DNA of 63,518 nt from Clostridiales bacterium (GTDB lineage Bacteria; Bacillota; Clostridia; Saccharofermentanales; Saccharofermentanaceae). The stretch lies in NCBI GenBank assembly GCA_017617935.1, contig JAFZVF010000034.1, forward strand, positions 1 through 63,518, in the 5' to 3' direction. The position numbers and the translations under genes are program-made. Shown piece by piece: positions 34,305 to 42,572 of this stretch. Each line of letters starts with the position of its first letter. Position 1 is the stretch's first letter. The notes beneath the pieces are model-generated. The model did no database searches. It was not told where the DNA came from and worked only from the letters and a program-made list of their open reading frames with translations.

Positions 34305-35857
34305 ACCCTCTTGTAGAGTCTGTATCCATCACGCGCTTTTATGCCCGTGTAGTCGACATAAGGATCCGATTCCTCACGGATCAGTTCGTAATTGTTCCAT
34401 TCGCTTTCGTCGAAATAGGTTGTGATGATGTAATCGAAATAACCTTCCTTGATCAGTCTGTTCTGTTCTTCAAGAATGGCGGGATAGTTGGTTTCTATGT
34501 TGAGAAAGCAGAAGAACCTGTTGGAAGGAAGGATTCCTGCAGCATTGTAGAAGCCTGAATCCATTACGTCGTAGGTCAGGATCTTAGCATTGGGAGTTTG
34601 GTTGATTATCTCTGCATAGCGGTACTGCACAAGGAAATCCTTTTTCTGCATAAACAGGTAAGTATTTTTGTTCAGCAGCAGGAGTACTGTGTAAACGACC
34701 ACGAGAAAGCCGGAGACCAGTGCCTTTGCGAATGAAGGATTCTGTTTGAAGATCTTGCCTAAACCTTCCAAGCCCTTTATGGCGGGTATCAGTACGAGGC
34801 AGAAGCAATATGCTTCCAGGTAAGCGTAATAGTATATGAACGAGTTCCTTGTAAATATGACTCCTGCCGTAAATGCGAACGTCAGAATGAGGAAGAACAA
34901 CGTCTTTTTGCGGTGCGCCTTGTCGAAGAAGAAAAGGGAGAAAATGGAGATCAGGGAAAGGACCAGCATCGTTCCAAACAATGGATACTTTTGGCATATG
35001 GCGCGGGTGCAATAGAACGGGATATAGAAGAGCTTGACCACAGGGATCGAAGCGGGACCCGCGATCGGTTTGCCTGCGTGATAAAGGAAGATGTTGTTAT
35101 AGAAATATCCTTCCCAAAGATATTTCAAAGCCCCGTTTGCGAGGAAATAGATAAGGATCGGAACGGTCAATGCGATGAATCCTGCAAGGAATCTCCAAAC
35201 GAGAGACCAAAGCCTTGCAAAGTTCTTTCGCTTGATCGTAAGGACAAGGATGTAGATGATGAAGCCCGCCATGAATCCGATAAATGTGTATTTGATCCAG
35301 AACAGCGCCGCGGTTAAGATGCCGCAGACGACTGCTTCCTTGTTGTTCGGGAGGCCGTCGTCTTCAACTATCGATCTTAATCCGAAATAAAGCGCGATCG
35401 TCAGGAGCGGAATACACAGTTCTTCCGCATTGCCGCCGAAATTGAAAAGCCTGGTCGTATAAGTGACACCGAGAAGGACCGGCATTAATGCAAGGGCGAA
35501 CTTGGACGGCTCGGTGAAGAGCTTGGCGGTCTTCCAAGAGAATATGGCGAACAGGGACGCCATTATGCATTCGACTATCCATCCGCCGATAAAGGACTTC
35601 TCGGTGATCAGAGCTGCCAAAGCATAGATGAAATAGAGAAGAGGCCCCTTTTGCTCGTACAGGTCCCTGTAAGGGACGCGGCCGTGGATAATGCCCCTTC
35701 CGACGGTAAAGAAGCAGTTCGCGTCATCCCAGGGATTGAACGGATAAAAGGGGGAGCTGGTCGAAACGATGGTGATCGTGAGCGTTGCCGCGAGTATAAG
35801 GAAGACAAGCTCCATCTTAGTAAGTTTGCTCTTATCTGAAACTTTTTTGTTCACCAT
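34301..35857 (-). CDS. GT-C type membrane glycosyltransferase
   Basis: The protein has 518 residues and about 11 predicted membrane helices. The first outer loop has Asp residues and RDLYEQKGPLLYFIYALAA, as in dolichyl/undecaprenyl-phosphate-sugar-dependent glycosyltransferases (PMT/ArnT-like). It probably transfers a sugar to a wall polymer or lipid outside the membrane. A C-terminal soluble domain (~420-518) follows the last helix. The exact donor is unknown. Confidence 0.82.
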   Translation of the reverse strand: MVNKKVSDKSKLTKMELVFLILAATLTITIVSTSSPFYPFNPWDDANCFFTVGRGIIHGRVPYRDLYEQKGPLLYFIYALAALITEKSFIGGWIVECIMASLFAIFSWKTAKLFTEPSKFALALMPVLLGVTYTTRLFNFGGNAEELCIPLLTIALYFGLRSIVEDDGLPNNKEAVVCGILTAALFWIKYTFIGFMAGFIIYILVLTIKRKNFARLWSLVWRFLAGFIALTVPILIYFLANGALKYLWEGYFYNNIFLYHAGKPIAGPASIPVVKLFYIPFYCTRAICQKYPLFGTMLVLSLISIFSLFFFDKAHRKKTLFFLILTFAFTAGVIFTRNSFIYYYAYLEAYCFCLVLIPAIKGLEGLGKIFKQNPSFAKALVSGFLVVVYTVLLLLNKNTYLFMQKKDFLVQYRYAEIINQTPNAKILTYDVMDSGFYNAAGILPSNRFFCFLNIETNYPAILEEQNRLIKEGYFDYIITTYFDESEWNNYELIREESDPYVDYTGIKARDGYRLYKRV

Positions 35858-35966
35858 AACGCCCCTGTAAATCTTTTCAAGTTAAGTAATTATACCATCT
35901 CCACGAAGCGTGGGTAGCCTTGGCATAAGCCGTATGCTACGCTTTGGGCACATGGAGGTAAGACTT

Positions 35967-36548
35967 ATGGATAAATACGTTACCGGAGCCGTCATCAGAA
36001 AGCTCCGCGAAAGTAAAAAGATGACACAGGAAGAACTTGCTGAGATGCTGTTCGTCAGCAGCAAGGCGGTAAGCAAATGGGAGACCGGACAGGGATTTCC
36101 TGATATCAGCCTTATCGAGCCCTTGGCAAAAGCACTTGGCATTTCGGTTATCGAGTTGCTGTCGGGAGCTGACATTCAGAATAAGAACCAATCTTCCAAT
36201 ATGCTCAAGAGCAGGTTCTACGTTTGTCCCGTCTGTGGGAACGCGATAAGGACGACGGGCGAGGCGGTGATCAGCTGCTGTGGCATAACGCTGCCGCCGC
36301 TTGAGGCTGAAGCTGCCGATGAAGATCACCTCATAAGCGTTGAGACTGTTGAGGATGAGTACTATGTAACGGTCAGTCACCCTATGGAAAAGGGCCACTA
36401 CGTTTCGTTCATTGCTGCGGTGTCTGATTCAAGGGTGCAGTTCGTCAAGCTCTATCCGGAAGGTAATGCTGAAGCGAGATTCAAGAAGGACTGTGTAAAG
36501 AGGTTCTACGCATACTGCAACCGGCACGGTTTGTTTCAAATTGCCTGA
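35967..36548 (+). CDS. XRE regulator fused to a desulfoferrodoxin (superoxide reductase-like) domain
   Basis: The protein has 193 residues. The ATG at 35967 has GGAGG 7 bases upstream. Residues 5-60 are an XRE helix-turn-helix (LRESKKMTQEELAEMLFVSS). Residues 87-105 read CPVCGN...SCCG, the four-Cys site of desulforedoxin. The remainder matches the superoxide reductase domain: His121, SHPMEKGHY (His138, His144) and YCNRHGL (Cys184, His187), so all five expected ligands of the reductase iron site are kept. It is probably a redox-sensing DNA-binding protein. Whether it also reduces superoxide is unknown. Confidence 0.85.
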   Translation: MDKYVTGAVIRKLRESKKMTQEELAEMLFVSSKAVSKWETGQGFPDISLIEPLAKALGISVIELLSGADIQNKNQSSNMLKSRFYVCPVCGNAIRTTGEAVISCCGITLPPLEAEAADEDHLISVETVEDEYYVTVSHPMEKGHYVSFIAAVSDSRVQFVKLYPEGNAEARFKKDCVKRFYAYCNRHGLFQIA

Positions 36549-36645
36549 AAACAGTGGCAATTCCTCATTAAGATTGAAAGTCCCCTGAGCGGATTATATA
36601 ATTCTATTTACTTTTTCATAAGAATTTGCAGGGGATAAGGGGATA

Positions 36646-37767
36646 ATGAAGCGTTCGGAAATAGCATTAGTGGCAGTTCTTGGTGCTACCATTGTTTGTG
36701 CCTGTTCCGTGATATGGGTCAATCTCAAAGGCTGGGGACTTCCGGGCAAGCCGGCCGTGACCAGCGGGACTACGACCGCCATAGTCCAATCTTCCGCAAC
36801 CGCTTCAACTTCCGCGACGGAAACGGAAGACTTGAGCGGCCCCCTTACGGATGAACTGGCGCTTGAAGGCTTTGAAAACTATCTGCATTTCAAGATCAAG
36901 AACCTGCAAGAGATCCTTGACGAGGGAAAGAAGCCCTGCACCTGGGGAATAGCTTCGAGCGACAAGAACGAGATAATGATCATGTTCAAATCGAACACGG
37001 GATCGCTTCTTCGTTATCACATTGACCGCAAGACCGGCAAGACTTACGTTACAAGTTATTCGGTCGAGTATAACGACTATTTCAGGACGAAAGAGACTCT
37101 CAACGTAAGGGATTATCTCGATAAGAAGCCTACTCCTACGCCGTACGTGATAAAGCCGTCCGACAATACGACGGCCGAGACGGATGCAAAGCCAAAGGTC
37201 AAGATATCGAATGCGGTCAGCAAGACTGCCGTTGTAGGCGGCGCAAAGCTGCCTTACAAGATCCCGAAGGTCACGATTACCGGCAAGAACACGGATGCAG
37301 CGAACAAGAAGATGAAGTCTGAACTCGGCAAATACGATCTCAAGGGCGACAAGGCGCGCGGGATTACGTATTCTTATCATACAAGCCCCAAGCTGATCTC
37401 GATATTGGTCCACATATCAGACAACGATAACGCGACCGTAGATGCTTATAAGGTCTATAACATTTCGGTAAGCTCGGGAAAGATCGTTAAAGACAGCACA
37501 GCGGTCAAGCTTGCCGGAAGCTCGACGAAGAAGTTCTATGCCAAGGTCAAGGCGACCTATAAGAATTTCGGCGGAGGCGCGGATGCCCCGGCTTCGTTTG
37601 CCAAGAAGGCGCAGAAGCAGAATCTCAAGCGGGTATCCTACAAATATCTTGCACCCTACGTCAGCAAGAACGGCCATCTGTGCTTCATCGGTTACGTCAA
37701 CTATTACGGCGGGGCGGAGAAGGGTTACCGGGTCTTTGACGCCACGTCCAAAAAGGTCATCGTCTGA
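36646..37767 (+). CDS. Membrane-anchored protein of unknown function (RsiV/DUF3298-like domain?)
   Basis: The protein has 373 residues. An N-terminal hydrophobic segment (~5-27, with Cys at 18-20) anchors it, or is a signal. A Ser/Thr-rich linker (~40-65) is followed by a domain starting near 190 with LPYKIPKVTITGKNTDAANK, which resembles the start of DUF4163/RsiV-type domains. The function is not clear. Two binding partners cannot be inferred from the neighbours. Confidence 0.72.
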   Translation: MKRSEIALVAVLGATIVCACSVIWVNLKGWGLPGKPAVTSGTTTAIVQSSATASTSATETEDLSGPLTDELALEGFENYLHFKIKNLQEILDEGKKPCTWGIASSDKNEIMIMFKSNTGSLLRYHIDRKTGKTYVTSYSVEYNDYFRTKETLNVRDYLDKKPTPTPYVIKPSDNTTAETDAKPKVKISNAVSKTAVVGGAKLPYKIPKVTITGKNTDAANKKMKSELGKYDLKGDKARGITYSYHTSPKLISILVHISDNDNATVDAYKVYNISVSSGKIVKDSTAVKLAGSSTKKFYAKVKATYKNFGGGADAPASFAKKAQKQNLKRVSYKYLAPYVSKNGHLCFIGYVNYYGGAEKGYRVFDATSKKVIV

Positions 37768-37886
37768 CCTGGACCACGCAACCAAAACTAACTTCGATTG
37801 CACCAAAATGTAAGCGTTAGTTGGTGGACTCTCAATATCTTTGCGTTTAGACTTGTGTCAGGAATAATTGCAAAGGTGGGAATAGT

Positions 37887-39017
37887 ATGAGAAAACACTA
37901 TTTGGACAACATCAGATGGGTAACGGTAGTAGTCGTCGCGCTCTATCACGTTCTTTACATGTACAACGCTGAGGAAATCTTGGGCGGAGTCGGAAAGATA
38001 ACGAACCTGAGCGTTCAGCACTACGATGCGTTAATGTATCTCGTTTATCCGTGGATAATGCCGGTACTGTACGTCGTTGCGGGAATCAGCTCTAGGATCG
38101 TGCTCGACAGGCACACCAACAAGGAATTCATCAGGAGCAGAACAAGAAAGCTCCTGGTTCCTTCAACGATCGGCGTTTTCGTATTCCATTTCATTCAGGG
38201 ATACGTCAGCATGTCGTTCGGCGACGCTTTCACGGCTCTTGCAAAAGAGGGCGTGCCGGCTCCCGTGATCTTCATGATAATGCTTGCTTCAGGAAGCGGA
38301 GTCCTCTGGTTCTGCCATCTTTTGTGGATCTACAGCCTGATCCTCGTTCTTGTCCGTAAGATCGAGAAAGGCCGTCTTTTGAACCTTGGCGCAAAGACGC
38401 CTCTCTGGCTCATTTTACTGCTCTTCTTCCCGCTTTGGGGAGCTGCGCAGATCCTAAATGCGCCGATAATCCCGGTCTACAGATTCGGATATTATCTGGC
38501 CTTCTTCCTGGTCGGATACTACGTATTCTCGAACGATCAGGTCATCGAAAAGCTCAAGAAATACGCCGTATGGTTCATAGCGGCAGGCGCGGCTTTATGT
38601 GTGGCGTTCGCAGTAATCTGCTTCTGGGTAAGGGGCGGAATGAACTATGCGGACAAGCCGGTCAACGTAGGTCCCCTTTATGTCGCTTGCTCTTATTTTG
38701 GCTCGCTCGCGATGCTTGCGGGATTTGCCAGGTTTGGCGATTTCAGCAACAGGTTCACCGGCTGGATGAGCAAGAGGAGCTTCGGGCTTTACGTTTTCCA
38801 TTACCTCGGAATCTCGTCGATGGCGCTCATTTTCGCCAAGCCCGGATTGTTGCCTGCGCCGCTTTGCTATATCATCAGCTTGATAGCGGGATTCGCGTTC
38901 GGCTACGGCCTCTATGAGATAATTTCAAGGATACCGTTCTACCGTTGGGCGGTGCTCGGCATAAAGAAGGAGAAAAAGCATGTTCAAAGACAATCTGATG
39001 CATCTGAGAAAGATTAA
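37887..39017 (+). CDS. Acyltransferase family 3 membrane protein
   Basis: The protein has 376 residues and about ten membrane helices. The start RKHYLDNIRWVTVVVVALYH ends with the family His. It should move acyl groups to an outer-surface acceptor. It shares 38 bases with the start of the next gene (XRE-AbrB), so the two are translated from one mRNA. Confidence 0.88.
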   Translation: MRKHYLDNIRWVTVVVVALYHVLYMYNAEEILGGVGKITNLSVQHYDALMYLVYPWIMPVLYVVAGISSRIVLDRHTNKEFIRSRTRKLLVPSTIGVFVFHFIQGYVSMSFGDAFTALAKEGVPAPVIFMIMLASGSGVLWFCHLLWIYSLILVLVRKIEKGRLLNLGAKTPLWLILLLFFPLWGAAQILNAPIIPVYRFGYYLAFFLVGYYVFSNDQVIEKLKKYAVWFIAAGAALCVAFAVICFWVRGGMNYADKPVNVGPLYVACSYFGSLAMLAGFARFGDFSNRFTGWMSKRSFGLYVFHYLGISSMALIFAKPGLLPAPLCYIISLIAGFAFGYGLYEIISRIPFYRWAVLGIKKEKKHVQRQSDASEKD

Positions 39018-39414
39018 TCAGCTGACGCAGGAAGACGTTGCCGACAAGGTCGGCATCTCGAGGCAGGCCGTTGCCAAGTGGGAATCGGGAGAGACCGTTC
39101 CCGATCTTGACAAGTGCAGGCTCCTGGCTGAGCTTTTCGGAGTGACTTTGGACGATCTTGCAAACTTTGAACCTGACGAAAACATGGGAATCGGGGTTCC
39201 GCCAAAGGGAAAGCACATGTTTGGAATGGTCACGGTCGGCGACAAAGGCCAGATCGTGATCCCCGCGAAAGCGCGCAAATTGTTTGAGATCTCTGCCGGA
39301 GACCAGCTTGTCATCGTAGGCGACGAAGGACAGGGCCTGGCCATCCTCAAGCCTGAGTATTTCCTTTCCATGGCCCACATGATCGAAAAACAGAAGAAAG
39401 ACGGCAGAGGTTGA
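38980..39414 (+). CDS. XRE-AbrB fusion regulator
   Basis: The protein has 144 residues. Residues 1-65 form an XRE helix-turn-helix (LRKINQLTQEDVADKVGISR). Residues ~80-125 form an AbrB/SpoVT swapped-hairpin domain (GMVTVGDKGQIVIPAKARKL). Both domains bind DNA, so a single chain can recognise a complex operator. It begins inside the 3' end of the acyltransferase gene and may control that gene. Confidence 0.88.
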   Translation: MFKDNLMHLRKINQLTQEDVADKVGISRQAVAKWESGETVPDLDKCRLLAELFGVTLDDLANFEPDENMGIGVPPKGKHMFGMVTVGDKGQIVIPAKARKLFEISAGDQLVIVGDEGQGLAILKPEYFLSMAHMIEKQKKDGRG

Positions 39415-39470
39415 GTCCAGAGTGTGATAAACTCTTTGTTATCTAAAAGAAGATTACGCGGAGTTTTTAC

Positions 39471-40388
39471 ATGTACTACAAGATCGGTGAAAGGATCGAG
39501 GAATTCGAGCCTAAGTCTTTTGAAAATCTGCCCTTTCAATATGTCGCCGTTGTCGGCTCGGACGAGTGGGCCAGTTCCAACCGGAAATACAACATGGGGA
39601 TAGAGTGGGATCTGAATGTTGACGAGATCACCGATACCCTGGCTGAAGTGAACATTGATTCGCTTACCGGAACGTTCAGCATTCCGGACCGCAGGAACAT
39701 AACCGGACAATACCATAACTTCGCGTTTGCCCTGGATGAGAAGGGCGTTGTTTTTATTGACAATGAGGGCTTTGCGGCAGGGCTTATCGAAAAACTTGCC
39801 AAGACTAAGAAATACATAAATCCCTGTCTTGAGAAGTTCCTTTACGATTTCCTTGAGGCCATTATCCACAGGGACAACCAGCTTTTGGAGCAGTATGAGA
39901 AAAAACTTGAAGTTCTTGAAGACAAGGTATTGGAAGGCGAAGCCGAAGATTCCATGAAGGAACTGAGCGACATAAGGAGCGACATCAGGGATCTCCGCAT
40001 CCACTATGCGCAGCTTCTCGATCTGAGCCAGGAACTTGAAGAGAATGAGAACGAGTTCTTTAAAGAAGACAACGAGAGGTATTTCCATCTGGTCTGTCAG
40101 CGCGTGCAGACGCTGTATGACATGACGGCATCCCTGTCCGATTACACGGCTCAGATAAGGGATCTTAATCAGGCGCAGATCGACCTGAAGCAGAACAAGA
40201 TAATGACGGTCCTCACGGTCATCACCACCATCTTCATGCCGCTTACCCTCATTGCGGGCTGGTACGGCATGAACTTCGTTTACATGCCTGAGTTTCAGTC
40301 CCCGATAGCCTATCCGATCGTTATCGCCGTCTGCATACTGATAATCGTGGGCAGTCTGATATTCTTCAAGCGCAAAAAATGGCTCTGA
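39471..40388 (+). CDS. corA: CorA-type magnesium transporter
   Basis: The protein has 305 residues. The cytoplasmic funnel (1-245) is long-helical and acidic (NQLLEQYEKKLEVLEDKVLE). Two C-terminal membrane helices surround the signature YGMNF of CorA (GMN motif, ~265). It should take up Mg2+ (or Co2+). A second Mg2+ system, an MgtA-type pump, lies at 45308. Confidence 0.93.
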   Translation: MYYKIGERIEEFEPKSFENLPFQYVAVVGSDEWASSNRKYNMGIEWDLNVDEITDTLAEVNIDSLTGTFSIPDRRNITGQYHNFAFALDEKGVVFIDNEGFAAGLIEKLAKTKKYINPCLEKFLYDFLEAIIHRDNQLLEQYEKKLEVLEDKVLEGEAEDSMKELSDIRSDIRDLRIHYAQLLDLSQELEENENEFFKEDNERYFHLVCQRVQTLYDMTASLSDYTAQIRDLNQAQIDLKQNKIMTVLTVITTIFMPLTLIAGWYGMNFVYMPEFQSPIAYPIVIAVCILIIVGSLIFFKRKKWL

Positions 40389-40465
40389 TTGGGATATTTA
40401 TCTAATTTATTTAATTAGTGTTATACTTCACAAGTAGAATTAGAGACTCTTTTGGAGGGATCGGT

Positions 40466-41791
40466 ATGGCGTGGGCTCCTAAACAGCTTACATCATCGCA
40501 GATAATCATACTCGGCTTTCTGGGCGCGATCCTGCTCGGAGCGTTTCTTCTTATGCTCCCGTTCGCGACCGCGGACGGGAAGGGCGCGACTTTTGCTGAC
40601 GCGCTTTTCACCGCGACTTCCGCGACCTGCGTTACTGGCCTTATCGTTCAGGATACCGCGACTTACTGGTCCGGATTCGGCCAGGCGATCATATTGATCC
40701 TGATTCAGATCGGAGGCATGGGCGTCGTTACGATGGCGGTCGCGATATCGGTCCTTTCGGGACGCAAGATCGGCGTCATGCAGCGCAGCACCATGCAGGA
40801 TTCCATTTCGGCTCCCCAGATCGGCGGCATCGTCAAGCTCACGGGCTTCATCTTAAAGATAACCGGCATTGTCGAGGCGACCGGCGCCGTGCTTCTTGCG
40901 CCCGTGTTCATCAAGGAATTCGGAGTCGGCAAGGGCATCTGGTATTCTGTCTTCCACTCGGTCTCGGCGTTCTGCAATGCGGGCTTTGACCTGATGGGCG
41001 CTAAGGAAAAGTATTCTTCTCTTACGTATTTTCCGGGCCATCCGCTGGTCAACATCGTCGTAATTCTCCTGATCGTCATCGGAGGCATAGGCTTCATGGT
41101 CTGGGATGACGTCAAGACGAACAAACATCACATCCGCAAATACCGCATGCAGTCCAAGCTGGTCCTGCTCACGACGGCCGTCCTGATCATTGTTCCGGCA
41201 CTGTATTTCTTCTTCTTCGAGTTTAAGGACACCGCAGTCGGCACGCGCGTCTGGGGCGCGCTTTTCCAGTCGGTTACGACGAGAACGGCTGGCTTTAACA
41301 CGCTCGATCTGACGAAGCTCAAGTCAGGCGGTCTCACTTTCATGATCGTGCTCATGCTCATCGGAGGATCCCCGGGATCGACGGCGGGCGGCATGAAGAC
41401 TACCACTTTTGCAGTCGTCGTTCTTACGGCATTCTCCGTCTTCAGACGCAAGGAACATACCGTTTTCGGCGGCAGGACCATCGCTGACAGCGTTCTGCGC
41501 AATGCGATCGCGATAGTTACGATGTACCTCATCCTTTTCGTTACGGGCGGCGTGGCGATCAGCGCCATGGAAAGACTGCCTCTGATGACGTGTCTGTTCG
41601 AGACTGCATCTGCGGTCGGAACGGTCGGACTGACGCTGGGCATCACGCCGAATCTCGGTGTTGTATCCAGAATTATCTTGATAGCTCTCATGTACATAGG
41701 AAGAGTCGGCGGACTGACCTTGATCTTCTCGGCTGTGTCGAGTCAGGGCAATCTGTCAAAATTCCCCCAGGAAAAACTGACTGTAGGATAA
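40466..41791 (+). CDS. Potassium uptake membrane subunit TrkH/KtrB
   Basis: The protein has 441 residues and four pore-loop repeats with selectivity-filter motifs: SATCVTGLIV, AFCNAGFDL, TRTAGFNTL and ASAVGTVGLT. It carries K+ (with Na+) across the membrane. The ATG at 40466 has TTGGAGGGA just before it, preferred over an upstream frame. Its partner TrkA/KtrA starts 10 bases after its stop. Confidence 0.93.
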   Translation: MAWAPKQLTSSQIIILGFLGAILLGAFLLMLPFATADGKGATFADALFTATSATCVTGLIVQDTATYWSGFGQAIILILIQIGGMGVVTMAVAISVLSGRKIGVMQRSTMQDSISAPQIGGIVKLTGFILKITGIVEATGAVLLAPVFIKEFGVGKGIWYSVFHSVSAFCNAGFDLMGAKEKYSSLTYFPGHPLVNIVVILLIVIGGIGFMVWDDVKTNKHHIRKYRMQSKLVLLTTAVLIIVPALYFFFFEFKDTAVGTRVWGALFQSVTTRTAGFNTLDLTKLKSGGLTFMIVLMLIGGSPGSTAGGMKTTTFAVVVLTAFSVFRRKEHTVFGGRTIADSVLRNAIAIVTMYLILFVTGGVAISAMERLPLMTCLFETASAVGTVGLTLGITPNLGVVSRIILIALMYIGRVGGLTLIFSAVSSQGNLSKFPQEKLTVG

Positions 41792-41801
41792 GGAGGATTT
41801 T

Positions 41802-42449
41802 ATGAAAACAATCTTATTGATCGGCCTCGGACGTTTCGGAAAGTACATTGCGCTTAAGCTCAACAGCATGCATCACGAGGTCATGGCCATTGACAGCGAC
41901 GAGGACCGCGTTAATGCCATATTGCCTTACGTAACCAATGCTCAGATAGGCGACAGCACCAACGAGGAATTCATGAGATCCCTCGGAGTAGACAATTATG
42001 ACGCCTGCATCGTCGCGATCGGCGACAATTTCCAGAATTCGCTCGAGACGGCATTTCTTCTCAAAGAGCTTGGAGCCAGGAAGGTCATCGCCCGCGCTTC
42101 CAAGGGCACTCAGGAGAAGATCCTTTTGAGGAACGGTGCTGACGAGGTCGTATATCCCGAAAAGAAGATAGCGGGATGGACGGCCATTACATGCACGTCC
42201 GACGCCGTCATGGATTACATTGAGATCAACAGCGAATATGCCATTTATGAGATGGCCGTTCCTGCCGAATGGTATGACAGGACCGTCATCGAGATGGACA
42301 TCCGTAAGAAGTTCGGCATCAACATCCTCGGAATAATGAAGAATGAAAAGCTGAACATGAACATTTCACCTGACACCATTTTCGAGCCCGGAACTTCCGT
42401 TCTCGTTCTCGGTCAGGAAAAGGCCGTCTTCAAGTGTTTTAAGGTCTGA
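41802..42449 (+). CDS. Potassium uptake regulatory subunit TrkA/KtrA
   Basis: The protein has 215 residues. The N-terminal RCK domain has a Rossmann loop GLGRFGKYIA that binds ADP/ATP or NAD(H); the C-terminal ~75 residues fit a TrkA_C ligand domain. It gates the neighbouring KtrB. It has a strong AAGGAGG site. Confidence 0.93.
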   Translation: MKTILLIGLGRFGKYIALKLNSMHHEVMAIDSDEDRVNAILPYVTNAQIGDSTNEEFMRSLGVDNYDACIVAIGDNFQNSLETAFLLKELGARKVIARASKGTQEKILLRNGADEVVYPEKKIAGWTAITCTSDAVMDYIEINSEYAIYEMAVPAEWYDRTVIEMDIRKKFGINILGIMKNEKLNMNISPDTIFEPGTSVLVLGQEKAVFKCFKV

Positions 42450-42572
42450 ACGTCACGGATAATTTACAGACGTTATCAACTTCTGTCACTTATGAAGCGT
42501 TTATTCACAGTAATTTAGGATTCTCGTTTCTATAATATGGTTAATCCTTTTATGTGTGTGTGAGGAAAACCC

